Assembly (NCBI GenBank): GCA_910587245.1 | Contig: CAJULX010000009.1 | Location: 5,474-69,473, forward strand | Length of the DNA stretch: 64,000 nt | Reading direction: 5' to 3' | Source: Candidatus Gastranaerophilales bacterium | GTDB lineage: Bacteria > Cyanobacteriota > Vampirovibrionia > Gastranaerophilales > Gastranaerophilaceae | Part shown: in pieces, positions 25,055 to 32,762 of the stretch | Layout of the letters: each line of letters starts with the position of its first letter | Position numbering within the stretch: position 1 is the first letter of the stretch | Notes under the pieces: model-generated | Seen by the model: only the letters and a program-made list of their open reading frames with translations | What the model was told of the DNA's origin: nothing | The model's database searches: none | Program-made: the position numbers and the translations under genes

Positions 25055-25171
25055 ATAAACTTGTTTTACAAACAGGACACGGTATTCCTCCGGTCAAAGT
25101 CCGGCTACGAAGTTCAAAATTAAACAGCCGACACGAATTTTTAACGGTCCTTTATTGTAAAACAAGTTTAT
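25055..25171. repeat. Dispersed arm-flanked element, copy 1
   Basis: A 16-bp perfect inverted repeat (25055-25070 and 25156-25171; ATAAACTTGTTTTACA) encloses an 85-bp core (25071-25155). The core starts AACAGGACACGGTATTCC and ends TTAACGGTCCTTTAT. It recurs at 34560-34644, same length and about 88 percent identical by eye, while the arms are different sequences there. AGGAC and GTCCT inside the core extend the fold. No open frame of note; it lies between two minus-strand genes. Confidence 0.85.
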
Positions 25172-25202
25172 TGCAAGAAAATAACAGCATTTTATAGAAC
25201 GA

Positions 25203-25403
25203 TTAATATTTCGGCACATCTCTTGCGTATAGTATTTTATAAATTGCATTTACTTTTTCGTGTACATTATCTGCGTATTTTCTTATGTCATTATTGCTGT
25301 TATCTTTTAAAGATTTTTTTATAACTTTTATTGAATCAAGTAAATCAGTAAGATAGAATTCCAGTTCTTCTAATTTCTCAAGGTCGGTCATTTTTTCAGG
25401 CAT
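25203..25403 (-). CDS. Small coiled-coil protein
   Basis: A 66-aa product with heptad-like Leu/Ile spacing throughout (LEKLEELEFYLTDLLDSIKVIKKSL), so probably an all-helical coiled coil. A good ribosome binding site, AAAGGACC, lies 6 nt before the ATG. It is divergent from the XRE regulator, and the inverted TTAGTTAA sites between them could regulate both. It may be a partner or antagonist of that regulator. No family recognised. Confidence 0.65.
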   Translation of the reverse strand: MPEKMTDLEKLEELEFYLTDLLDSIKVIKKSLKDNSNNDIRKYADNVHEKVNAIYKILYARDVPKY

Positions 25404-25450
25404 AAAATGGTCCTTTTTGTATCTTTTTATACGGTCTTTTTCTTTATTAT

Positions 25451-25505
25451 AAATAATTAGTTAAAAAATATCAATTTATTAACTAATTATTTATTTAGTT
25501 AATAT
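25451..25505. promoter_or_regulatory. Operator array for the XRE regulator
   Basis: A 14-bp perfect inverted repeat (AAATAATTAGTTAA at 25451-25464; TTAACTAATTATTT at 25479-25492) with a 14-bp spacer. A third half-site TTTAGTTAAT follows at about 25494. It lies between the coiled-coil gene and the XRE gene, 40 bp before the latter's ATG. Confidence 0.6.
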
Positions 25506-25531
25506 AGATAAACGTATATTATGACTATATT

Positions 25532-25867
25532 ATGTTGAGCTCGAAAGAAAAAATAGGCAGAAATATTAAAAAACTGCGGGTGCTTAAAAATATAAGCCAG
25601 GAAAAACTTGCTGAAGCGCTTGGAATATCTACACCTGCCGTAAGTAATATTGAAAACGGAAAAACTTTAACTTCACTTCAGACTCTTGAAAATATGGCTG
25701 CCGCTCTTGGTGTTCAATTGTATGAATTGTTTTTATTTAATAATGAAGTAAAAGAAGATATTCTTTTTAAAAAATTATCAGATAATATTAAAAAACCCAA
25801 AATCAAAAATGATGCTGAGAAACTTCTGATTTTATATCAGGTTTCAGAAAGTCTTTTAAATGATTAA
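25532..25867 (+). CDS. XRE/Cro-CI family transcriptional regulator
   Basis: A 111-aa protein with an N-terminal Cro/CI helix-turn-helix (KIGRNIKKLRVLKNISQEKL, AEALGISTPAVSNIENGKT, TLENMAAALGVQLYELF; residues 6-70). A short basic C-terminal helix follows, possibly for dimerisation. A cluster of inverted TTAGTTAA half-sites sits directly upstream, consistent with autoregulation. It is followed after about 20 bp by a small HTH-like gene that has a paralogue at 16714. Confidence 0.88.
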   Translation: MLSSKEKIGRNIKKLRVLKNISQEKLAEALGISTPAVSNIENGKTLTSLQTLENMAAALGVQLYELFLFNNEVKEDILFKKLSDNIKKPKIKNDAEKLLILYQVSESLLND

Positions 25868-25888
25868 GGTTTGTATAGTTTAACAAAT

Positions 25889-26098
25889 ATGAACAGCAAA
25901 AAATATGTAAAAGCATTTTGTAACTCAGAAGACATCAAATATGATGATGTTGTAAAGATTTTATCCGATAAAACAAGGAAAAACTATACTTATCAATCGC
26001 TTAACGGTAAGTTAAATAGAAATACTTTTACATATGAAGAAGCCTGCATTTTGGCAGATGCTTTAGGATATAATTTAATTCCCGTTAAAAGAAAATAA
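25889..26098 (+). CDS. Small HTH-like protein, paralogue of 16714
   Basis: A 69-aa basic protein that aligns over its full length with the protein at 16714 (shared KTxKxYxxxSL, basic stretch, YEEAxILA and hydrophobic end). I chose the ATG at 25889 (MNSKKY) because it matches the paralogue's start. A TTG at 25871 is in frame but has a badly spaced ribosome binding site. It lies just downstream of the XRE regulator gene and is probably co-transcribed. Function unknown; DNA binding is inferred. Confidence 0.65.
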   Translation: MNSKKYVKAFCNSEDIKYDDVVKILSDKTRKNYTYQSLNGKLNRNTFTYEEACILADALGYNLIPVKRK

Positions 26099-26228
26099 TT
26101 TTATATGCATAATTCATAAATCAGGCACTGTATGAGATTTTTTTGCTTTTATAATTTATTGCCCGCAAAAAATAAAATTTAGATGGTTTAATAAAAGGTG
26201 TAAAGATTGTGTTTTAGGATTATAAATT

Positions 26229-27647
26229 ATGCTGGGTATTAGTAATACTGCTTTTTTACCTGTTTCGTTCGGTTCTATTGCAAAAAAAGTAAATGTTGTA
26301 AACAGAGAAGTTGAAGTTCCCGATTTTGCAACCGAAGATGGCAAAATAGCAAGAGCGCTTAACCTTCAGGCTGTGTATAATATAAAGACGCATGAAGATT
26401 TTATTCCTAAAACAATTTATGAATGTGATAGAGAAATAGTAGAATCCGATGAAATTGAAGATAATGCAAAGTGGGTGCCCTGGGTTAATCCTAAAGACGG
26501 GAAAATGTATACGGTAATTAAAACAGCCGATAATGAAGATGGTACAAAAACCGTAAGAGTGCTTGATGAAGACGGTGAACTTGTAAAAGAATGTGATATT
26601 AGGCCAAAAAAGATTATTGTTTTGGATGATGCAAGATATATTGAGGAGGAAAAAGACCGTTGGTATACTGCAATAAATGGTGATGAATTATCAAGCCATG
26701 GCTTTATTGTAGCTTTAATGGCAAAAAGAAATAATCCGCTTGCTGATGTTGAAATTTTAAATACAAGCGATGATAATCCGTTAGATTATGGGGCAAGGGG
26801 AGAAATGATCTTGGAAAATCTCCAAAATATAATAGATAGACTAAACGGCGGAGAAAAAATTGATGCAATTAATATGTCTTTTGGGCAAGGATGGAATTTA
26901 AGAGAAATATTTGAAGACATGTTTGATGAGGATATAAATGTTTGCAACAGAGCTTTTTTTGCAGATTTTATGAAATGCTATGCGCAAAAAATGGATTCAT
27001 TTTTGTATGAAGAAAGACAGTTGCTGGAACAAATTACGAAACATGGAACGAGAGTTTTTGTTGCTGCGGGTAATGATGGTAGCGAGTACTATATGAGCTA
27101 TATAGGAATTGATGGTGTTGAACTTGTCGGGGGACTTGCTTCTAATGGTAAAGTTTCGCCGCATTCAAGTTCATCAAGACTGACGCCGCATTTTGAAAAA
27201 TTTGATTATCCACTTGCGTTAAAAAGAGGGGGTATTAATGTAACAGGTCTTCATGGGGCAGATTTTTCCTATCCTGAATTTTTAAAAAAATATGAAGGAA
27301 AAAAACCTGAAGGAAATACGATGACTGATGAAGAACATAATGAATTAATTTCTTTGGAATACAGCAAAAGATATGATTATATAAACAAACTTAAAGCTTC
27401 CAAAAAAGATAAATTTTTGTTACAGGAAAATAGAGAATTGACTATAGAAAATAATGGCATACCTGTTTATGGAAGTTTTGATTTTAATATGCCTTTGTAT
27501 TCTTCATTTAAACATTTGACTGTTGATAAAAACGGATATCTTGTACCATATATCCCCGATATGAAATCCGGAACGTCATATGCTTCGCCGACAAGAGCTG
27601 CAAAAGTCATGTTAAATGATACAATGCAGGAAATACTAAACGGATAA
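26229..27647 (+). CDS. Subtilisin-like serine protease without a signal peptide
   Basis: A 472-aa S8-family peptidase. The catalytic parts can be placed in order: Asp in IIVLDDARY (about 134), His in LSSHGFIVA (157), oxyanion Asn in AAGNDGS (about 283) and Ser in SGTSYASP (about 452). The first 130 residues form a leader or prodomain that begins MLGISNTAFLPVSFGSIAKK, which is not a normal signal peptide. The protein may therefore stay inside the cell or leave by an unusual route. About 150 residues separate the Asn and Ser motifs, longer than usual. It ends 5 bp from the convergent LCP gene. Confidence 0.85.
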   Translation: MLGISNTAFLPVSFGSIAKKVNVVNREVEVPDFATEDGKIARALNLQAVYNIKTHEDFIPKTIYECDREIVESDEIEDNAKWVPWVNPKDGKMYTVIKTADNEDGTKTVRVLDEDGELVKECDIRPKKIIVLDDARYIEEEKDRWYTAINGDELSSHGFIVALMAKRNNPLADVEILNTSDDNPLDYGARGEMILENLQNIIDRLNGGEKIDAINMSFGQGWNLREIFEDMFDEDINVCNRAFFADFMKCYAQKMDSFLYEERQLLEQITKHGTRVFVAAGNDGSEYYMSYIGIDGVELVGGLASNGKVSPHSSSSRLTPHFEKFDYPLALKRGGINVTGLHGADFSYPEFLKKYEGKKPEGNTMTDEEHNELISLEYSKRYDYINKLKASKKDKFLLQENRELTIENNGIPVYGSFDFNMPLYSSFKHLTVDKNGYLVPYIPDMKSGTSYASPTRAAKVMLNDTMQEILNG

Positions 27648-27652
27648 TATTT

Positions 27653-28951
27653 TTAAGAACCTGCAAGGACTATGGTGAAATCTTTCGCGGCTTTATTTAA
27701 GCCGATGGGGTCATATACAGTCTGCTTATTTTTTATCTCGGGAACATTTTTCTTCAAACCTACAATTACATCCGTGGGTAAATCGAGATTGTGAATTGCT
27801 ATATGGTCGTGTCCGAGTTTTGCCGCAGGTTTCATATTTACATTCATTCCGATATTTTCAAGAGATTGTTTAATTTCAGCAGCCTTTGATTCCATATTCG
27901 GTGTATATAAAATACCAACGGAAACAGGACCGTTTAAGGCTTTCGGCTTATCTCTGTAAACCAGTCTGTTTATAATATCCTGGGTTTTTTCGGGGTCTAA
28001 AATCCAATAGCTTATACTTCCTCTTTGAGAGGGCGAACCGGGGAGCGTTGCCACCTGAACGGTTGTCATATCAATACTTTTAGCTAAAGCAGCATATTGA
28101 GATAATTCATAAACAGATAAATCCGTTAAAATGTATTTAGGCATTACTTTTAATACTTCGGGGATTTTTACAAGAACCTGCGGGTCTTTCATTCTGGCAC
28201 CGAGCGCATTAAAGAACCACTGCTGGCGTCTTATTCTGCCTATATCGCCCAGTGCATCTTTTCTAAAGCGCATATATCCTTCGGCTTCTTTTCCCGTTAA
28301 CACCCTGTCGCCTTTTGGCAGGTTGATATGAAGATTTCCCGCAGAATCGTTATAATACATATCCTGCTCAATATAAATAGGAAGTCCGCCTATTGTATCT
28401 ATAAATTTAACAAGCCCCTGATTTGATAAAACTATATAATGGTGTACGCGCACGCCGAAAGTTTCTTCAACTGTTTTTACGGTTAAATTTATACCGCCGT
28501 ATGCGAAAGCGTGGTTGATTTTATCGGGTTTTGTTCTGTCTGCAATGTAAACTTTACTGTCTCTCGGGATAGAAATTACGTTAACATTTTTTCCATGCGG
28601 AGCAATACTTACAAGAAGCATAGCATCAGAGCGGTTTCCTTTAAAAGGGTCGCCTTCATTTTCCGCAGCATCTACGCCCATAACAAGTATATTCTGCCTT
28701 TTTGGAGAGAAAGGCAAAGAAAATTCAATTCTTTTATCGGGGTCTGAAACAGTTTGTGCCAATGAACCGACATCGGTAAAAAAGTTCATAACTTCGCTTC
28801 TGTACAGCACAACTGCGATAACGGCAAGGATTAAAAAGCTTCCGAAGAAAGATTTAAAGAAGCTTCCTGCCATATTTTGATTTGAAGTTCTCCTCCTAAC
28901 CGGTTTTATTGCCGGCCGGTATGCGTTTTTTGGATCATATAACTGATTCAT
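27653..28951 (-). CDS. LytR-CpsA-Psr (LCP) family ligase with LytR_C domain
   Basis: LCP enzymes transfer lipid-linked glycopolymers to peptidoglycan outside the membrane. The 432-aa protein has a basic N-terminus, one membrane helix (FLILAVIAVVLYRSE) and an LCP domain: ILVMGVDA, RSDAMLLVSI, VNVISIPRDSKV, KINHAFAYGG and GRIRRQQWF, with the Arg residues that bind the pyrophosphate. The C-terminal LytR_C domain spans about residues 335-432. A promoter with a perfect TATAAT lies about 50 bp upstream. Confidence 0.93.
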   Translation of the reverse strand: MNQLYDPKNAYRPAIKPVRRRTSNQNMAGSFFKSFFGSFLILAVIAVVLYRSEVMNFFTDVGSLAQTVSDPDKRIEFSLPFSPKRQNILVMGVDAAENEGDPFKGNRSDAMLLVSIAPHGKNVNVISIPRDSKVYIADRTKPDKINHAFAYGGINLTVKTVEETFGVRVHHYIVLSNQGLVKFIDTIGGLPIYIEQDMYYNDSAGNLHINLPKGDRVLTGKEAEGYMRFRKDALGDIGRIRRQQWFFNALGARMKDPQVLVKIPEVLKVMPKYILTDLSVYELSQYAALAKSIDMTTVQVATLPGSPSQRGSISYWILDPEKTQDIINRLVYRDKPKALNGPVSVGILYTPNMESKAAEIKQSLENIGMNVNMKPAAKLGHDHIAIHNLDLPTDVIVGLKKNVPEIKNKQTVYDPIGLNKAAKDFTIVLAGS

Positions 28952-29000
28952 GAATTTGTTACTCTTGTTTTTAAATTAAAAACTTTGGTTCATCAAAAAA

Positions 29001-29028
29001 ATTATACTTTAAAAATAATCAGTTGCAA
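29001..29028 (-). promoter_or_regulatory. Promoter of the LCP gene
   Basis: Minus strand: -35 TTGCAA (29023-29028), 16-bp spacer, -10 TATAAT (29001-29006). The predicted start is near 28994, giving a leader of about 43 nt. Confidence 0.5.
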
Positions 29029-29081
29029 AACAAATTAATTAAATGTTACCATTTTACATGTAAATAAAAGGATTTTATTAA

Positions 29082-29681
29082 ATGAAAGAAAACGGATTTA
29101 TGCGCATAAATACAATAATAGCTTGTTTTTGCCTGATTTTCGGAAATTTATTTTTAAATATAAATGAGGCATGGGCAGATGATATTGATGTAAAAACCGA
29201 AGCGTATGCTCTTTATAATACAAATAACTTAAACGAAGCTTTAAAACTCCTTGAAAATCTTCCTTTTGAAGAAAAAGACGAAGAAGTTTTTGTTTTAATT
29301 GCAAATATTTATGAAGATAAACTTGATTTAAGCAAAGCTGTTGAAAATTTGAATAAAGCGATTATTGTAAATCCTGAATATTACAAAGCTTATTACAATT
29401 TAGGATGCATATTTTTAAATAAAAAAGCGTATGAACTTGCTGAAAAAAATCTGCTTCTTGCAATAAAATATAATAAAGATTTTGCCTATTCTTATTATAA
29501 TTTGGGAACCCTTTATTTAAGAACCGGAAAGTACGAAAAGGCGAAGAAAAATTTAATTAAAGCAATATATCTTAAAAATGATGAAAAAGATTTTTATATA
29601 AACCTTGCCTACGCTTATAAATTTTTAGGCAAAGAAAAAGAATCCAGAAGACTGCTTGAGATTTACAATAAGGCTGAATAA
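29082..29681 (+). CDS. Secreted TPR-repeat protein
   Basis: A 199-aa protein with a signal peptide (IIACFCLIFGNLFL, cleavage near AWA-DD, about residue 32). About four tetratricopeptide repeats follow (ALKLLENLPFEEKDEEVFVL, then AVENLNKAIIVNPEYYKAYY and two more with the YYNLG signature). TPRs are protein-binding scaffolds; this one would act in the periplasm. It is divergent from the LCP gene, with bioB downstream. No specific partner is evident. Confidence 0.82.
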   Translation: MKENGFMRINTIIACFCLIFGNLFLNINEAWADDIDVKTEAYALYNTNNLNEALKLLENLPFEEKDEEVFVLIANIYEDKLDLSKAVENLNKAIIVNPEYYKAYYNLGCIFLNKKAYELAEKNLLLAIKYNKDFAYSYYNLGTLYLRTGKYEKAKKNLIKAIYLKNDEKDFYINLAYAYKFLGKEKESRRLLEIYNKAE

Positions 29682-29746
29682 TTTATCCTTTTAAAAGTTT
29701 TTGCAATATAATAATTCTTGAAAATATTTTAAAGGATTATTAAATC

Positions 29747-30673
29747 ATGAATACTTTAAATGCAATCAGTGAAAAAGAATTGCTCAGGCTTTATAATCTG
29801 CCGCTTGAAGAACTGCTTTGTGAGGCAAAAAAATATAATTCCGATACGGTAGAATTTTGTTCATTAATCAGCGCAAGGACGGGTAAATGTTCCGAAAGCT
29901 GCAGATATTGTGCACAGAGCTCTCATTATATGACGGATATTTATACTCACCCGCTTGTAAAAATTGAAGATGTTGTAAAAACCGCAAAAGAAGCTAAAGA
30001 AAACGGTGCTGTAAGGTTTGCAATCGTAACATCAGGCAGGGGGCCAAGCAATGCCGATATGCCTGTTATGTGCGAGATGATAAAAGAAATTAATAAATTG
30101 GGGTTAAAATCATGTGCGTCTTTAGGACTTCTTGATAAAGAAAAAGCACAGCAGTTTAAAGAAGCGGGATTAGTCAGGTATCACCATAATATAAATACAT
30201 CAAGAAGCTACCACCCTTCAATTACAACGACGCATACTTTTGAAGACAGAATAAATACAATCAACCATATAAAAAATGCGGGGATTGAAATATGCTCCGG
30301 AGTAATTATAGGAATGGGCGAAAGTGTTGAACAGAGGGTTGAAATGGCATTAAACCTTGCCGAAATCAAACCGGACTCAATACCTGTTAACTTTTTAACC
30401 CCTATTAAAGGCACTCCTTTTGAAAATTACGGGGACAAAATTGATGAAGAAGGGATTTTGAGGACTCTTTCAATTATAAAAATTGCAAATCCTGATTCTG
30501 TTGTGCGTTTTGCAGGGGGAAGAAATCTTCGCTTAAGCAAAAAGAATATGGAAATTGCTCTTGATAATGCGGTAAACGGTATATTAATCGGCAATTACCT
30601 TACAACAATAGGAATTGAGCCTAAGGATGATATTGAAACATTAAAAAAACTCGGGAAAAAATTATATGTATGA
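29747..30673 (+). CDS. bioB: Biotin synthase
   Basis: Radical-SAM enzyme that inserts sulphur into dethiobiotin. The 308-aa protein has the SAM cluster motif CSESCRYC (CxxxCxxC, about residues 45-52). It also has the downstream HHNINTSRSYHP block and the C-terminal RFAGGRN, whose Arg helps hold the [2Fe-2S] cluster. The upstream region has TATAAT (29707-29712) and AAAGGATT before the ATG. No other biotin gene is in the window. The 3' end overlaps ruvA by 8 bp. Confidence 0.95.
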   Translation: MNTLNAISEKELLRLYNLPLEELLCEAKKYNSDTVEFCSLISARTGKCSESCRYCAQSSHYMTDIYTHPLVKIEDVVKTAKEAKENGAVRFAIVTSGRGPSNADMPVMCEMIKEINKLGLKSCASLGLLDKEKAQQFKEAGLVRYHHNINTSRSYHPSITTTHTFEDRINTINHIKNAGIEICSGVIIGMGESVEQRVEMALNLAEIKPDSIPVNFLTPIKGTPFENYGDKIDEEGILRTLSIIKIANPDSVVRFAGGRNLRLSKKNMEIALDNAVNGILIGNYLTTIGIEPKDDIETLKKLGKKLYV

Positions 30674-31292
30674 TTATATTAAAGGGATTTTAACTTTTAA
30701 AAGCGCTGATAGCGCCGTGATTGAGAATAACGGTATCGGATACAGGTTTTTAATAAATTCAAGAACATATGCTGCGCTTGGTGAAATCGGGGATGAGGCT
30801 AAAATTTATTCAAAATTAATCCATAAGGAAGATACGATGTATCTTACAGGGTTTAAGCAAAAGGAAGACAGAGCAATTTTTGATATTCTAACGTCCGTTT
30901 CAGGGATAGGTACCAAGGTAGGGATGATTCTTCTGGATGAATTTTCAGGCTCCGAACTCATAAATGCGGTATTGGACGGAGATTATAAGCTTATTTCCCG
31001 TGCAAAAGGCGTGGGGCCGAAACTGGCGCAAAAAATCATCTTAGAATTAAAAGGCAAATTAACAAATAATGATGTGGTTTCAAATATAATGGAAGATAGA
31101 GTTTCGGGTATTGAAAACTCAAAGACCAAGTTATCGAAAGAAACAATAAAAGAAGTTCAGGCTATTTTACAGTCTTTAGGATATTCGCAGAATGAGTATA
31201 TGAATGCAATCGAACATTGTGCAGGCATTTTAGAAACGGATTCAAGCGAAGAACTCTTAAAAGAAACCCTGAAAACGTTATCGATAGGATAA
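30666..31292 (+). CDS. ruvA: Holliday junction branch migration protein RuvA
   Basis: RuvA binds four-way junctions and directs the RuvB motor. The 208-aa protein has the N-terminal OB fold (MYDYIKGILTFKSADSAVIE), the tandem helix-hairpin-helix region (ILTSVSGIGTKVGMILLDEF, AKGVGPKLAQKIILELKGKL) and a C-terminal RuvB-binding domain (VQAILQSLGYSQNE). The ATG overlaps bioB by 8 bp. ruvB and ruvC are not in the window. Confidence 0.96.
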   Translation: MYDYIKGILTFKSADSAVIENNGIGYRFLINSRTYAALGEIGDEAKIYSKLIHKEDTMYLTGFKQKEDRAIFDILTSVSGIGTKVGMILLDEFSGSELINAVLDGDYKLISRAKGVGPKLAQKIILELKGKLTNNDVVSNIMEDRVSGIENSKTKLSKETIKEVQAILQSLGYSQNEYMNAIEHCAGILETDSSEELLKETLKTLSIG

Positions 31293-31328
31293 AATTTACA
31301 AAAAATTGACGGATAGAAGGAATAAAAT

Positions 31329-32759
31329 ATGGTTGAAAAGAAATTAAAGGTGTTATTGGCAAGTGCTGAAACGGCGCCGTTTTCAAAGGTCGGCGGGCTG
31401 GCTGATGTTGTGGGCGAGCTTCCTCCTTATTTAGAAAAACAAGGAGCAGAAGTTGCAGTGTTTACGCCTTTATACGGCTGTATAAACGAAGAAAAATGGG
31501 GTATAAAAGAATTGCCGAATTCCGAATTAACCCTTGATATGGGAAATTCCCGCCATATTTTTAAATTAAAAATGTGCAAACACCCGAAATCAGAAAACGT
31601 AAATATATTCTTTGTGGATAATCCGAAATATTTTTCCTGCTTTAATGTTGTATACCCTATGTGGTGCGATGAAATGTATGAAATGCAGAGGTATGTTTCA
31701 TTTTCTCTTGCAGTTTTAGAATATGCAAAACTTTTGAATTTCAGGGCTGATATAATCCACGCCAATGATTGGCACACGGCTATGATTCCCGTTTATTTAA
31801 AATCAAATTATAAATATGATGATTTTTATAAAAATACAAAATCAATTTTTACAATTCATAACCTTGCATATCAAGGCTCTTGCGATAAGGCGATAATTGA
31901 TTTTTCAAATATGAGATGGGATAACGTTTACCATGATAGTTGTGTTGAACATTACGGCAGGGTAAACTGGCTGAAAGGCGCGCTATACTGTGCCGATAAG
32001 ATTACAACCGTATCCCCGAGGTATGCAAGAGAAATTCTCGGCGGAGAATTCGGCGAAGGAATGGATTACACGCTGCGCGGGCAAACTTATAAACTATGCG
32101 GCATTTTAAACGGCACCGATTATGATAAAAAAGATTTTGATAAATCCCTAAAGCCGAAGTTTAAAGAAGAAGTACAGAAAATGTTCGGGCTCCCTGTTAA
32201 TCCTGAAAGACCTTTAATTTCGATGATTTCGCGTCTTACCTATCAAAAGGGGCTTGATTTAATTGATTTTGCAAAGTTTGATTTAATGGGACTCCCTGCT
32301 GATTTTGTATTTTTAGGAACGGGCGAGGGCGGATATCAGAATATGCTTATCTGGAGCAGTAATAATTCCTCCAATATGCGGGCATGGATTGATTTTAAGC
32401 CTGAACTGTCAGAAACAATTTATAAGGGCTCCGATATGTTTTTAATGCCCTCGTTATTTGAACCTTGCGGTATAAGCCAGATGGTTGCAATGAAATACGG
32501 CACGCTCCCGATTGTTCGCGCTGTAGGCGGGCTGGATGATACGGTTATAGCTTATCCGAATGAAAAGGCAAACGGTTTTAAATTCTTATCCTATGATGCA
32601 CGCTCTATGGTAGATGAAGTGAAAAAGGGCGTTTGGACTTATATAGACAGGCGGGATGAATTTAATAAAATGGTGGATAATGCCGTTAAATGCCGCTTTA
32701 GCTGGGATGATTCGGCTAAATGTTACATCGCGCTATATAAAGATGCTCTCGGGGTTTAA
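31329..32759 (+). CDS. glgA: Glycogen synthase
   Basis: A 476-aa GT5 glycogen/starch synthase that extends alpha-1,4-glucan from ADP-glucose. Diagnostic motifs are SKVGGLADVVGELP (nucleotide-sugar Lys, about residue 20), HANDWHTA (about 145), MISRLTYQKGLDL and the acceptor-site FEPCGISQM with TLPIVRAVGGL. Length and motifs are normal for bacterial GlgA. Together with malQ at 45.7 kb it indicates glycogen storage. It is 36 bp after ruvA, with GAAGGAAT before the ATG. Confidence 0.96.
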   Translation: MVEKKLKVLLASAETAPFSKVGGLADVVGELPPYLEKQGAEVAVFTPLYGCINEEKWGIKELPNSELTLDMGNSRHIFKLKMCKHPKSENVNIFFVDNPKYFSCFNVVYPMWCDEMYEMQRYVSFSLAVLEYAKLLNFRADIIHANDWHTAMIPVYLKSNYKYDDFYKNTKSIFTIHNLAYQGSCDKAIIDFSNMRWDNVYHDSCVEHYGRVNWLKGALYCADKITTVSPRYAREILGGEFGEGMDYTLRGQTYKLCGILNGTDYDKKDFDKSLKPKFKEEVQKMFGLPVNPERPLISMISRLTYQKGLDLIDFAKFDLMGLPADFVFLGTGEGGYQNMLIWSSNNSSNMRAWIDFKPELSETIYKGSDMFLMPSLFEPCGISQMVAMKYGTLPIVRAVGGLDDTVIAYPNEKANGFKFLSYDARSMVDEVKKGVWTYIDRRDEFNKMVDNAVKCRFSWDDSAKCYIALYKDALGV

Positions 32760-32762
32760 AAA

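Noticed and set aside
25055..25171. Integron attC site as explanation of the arm-flanked element
   Set aside because: No clear R and L box pair (the GTTRRRY type), no integrase or cassette array nearby, and the arms differ completely between the two copies.
25006..25197. 63-aa plus-strand open frame across the first arm-flanked element
   Set aside because: It is formed by the repeat itself, the second copy of the element does not keep an equivalent frame, and there is no good start.
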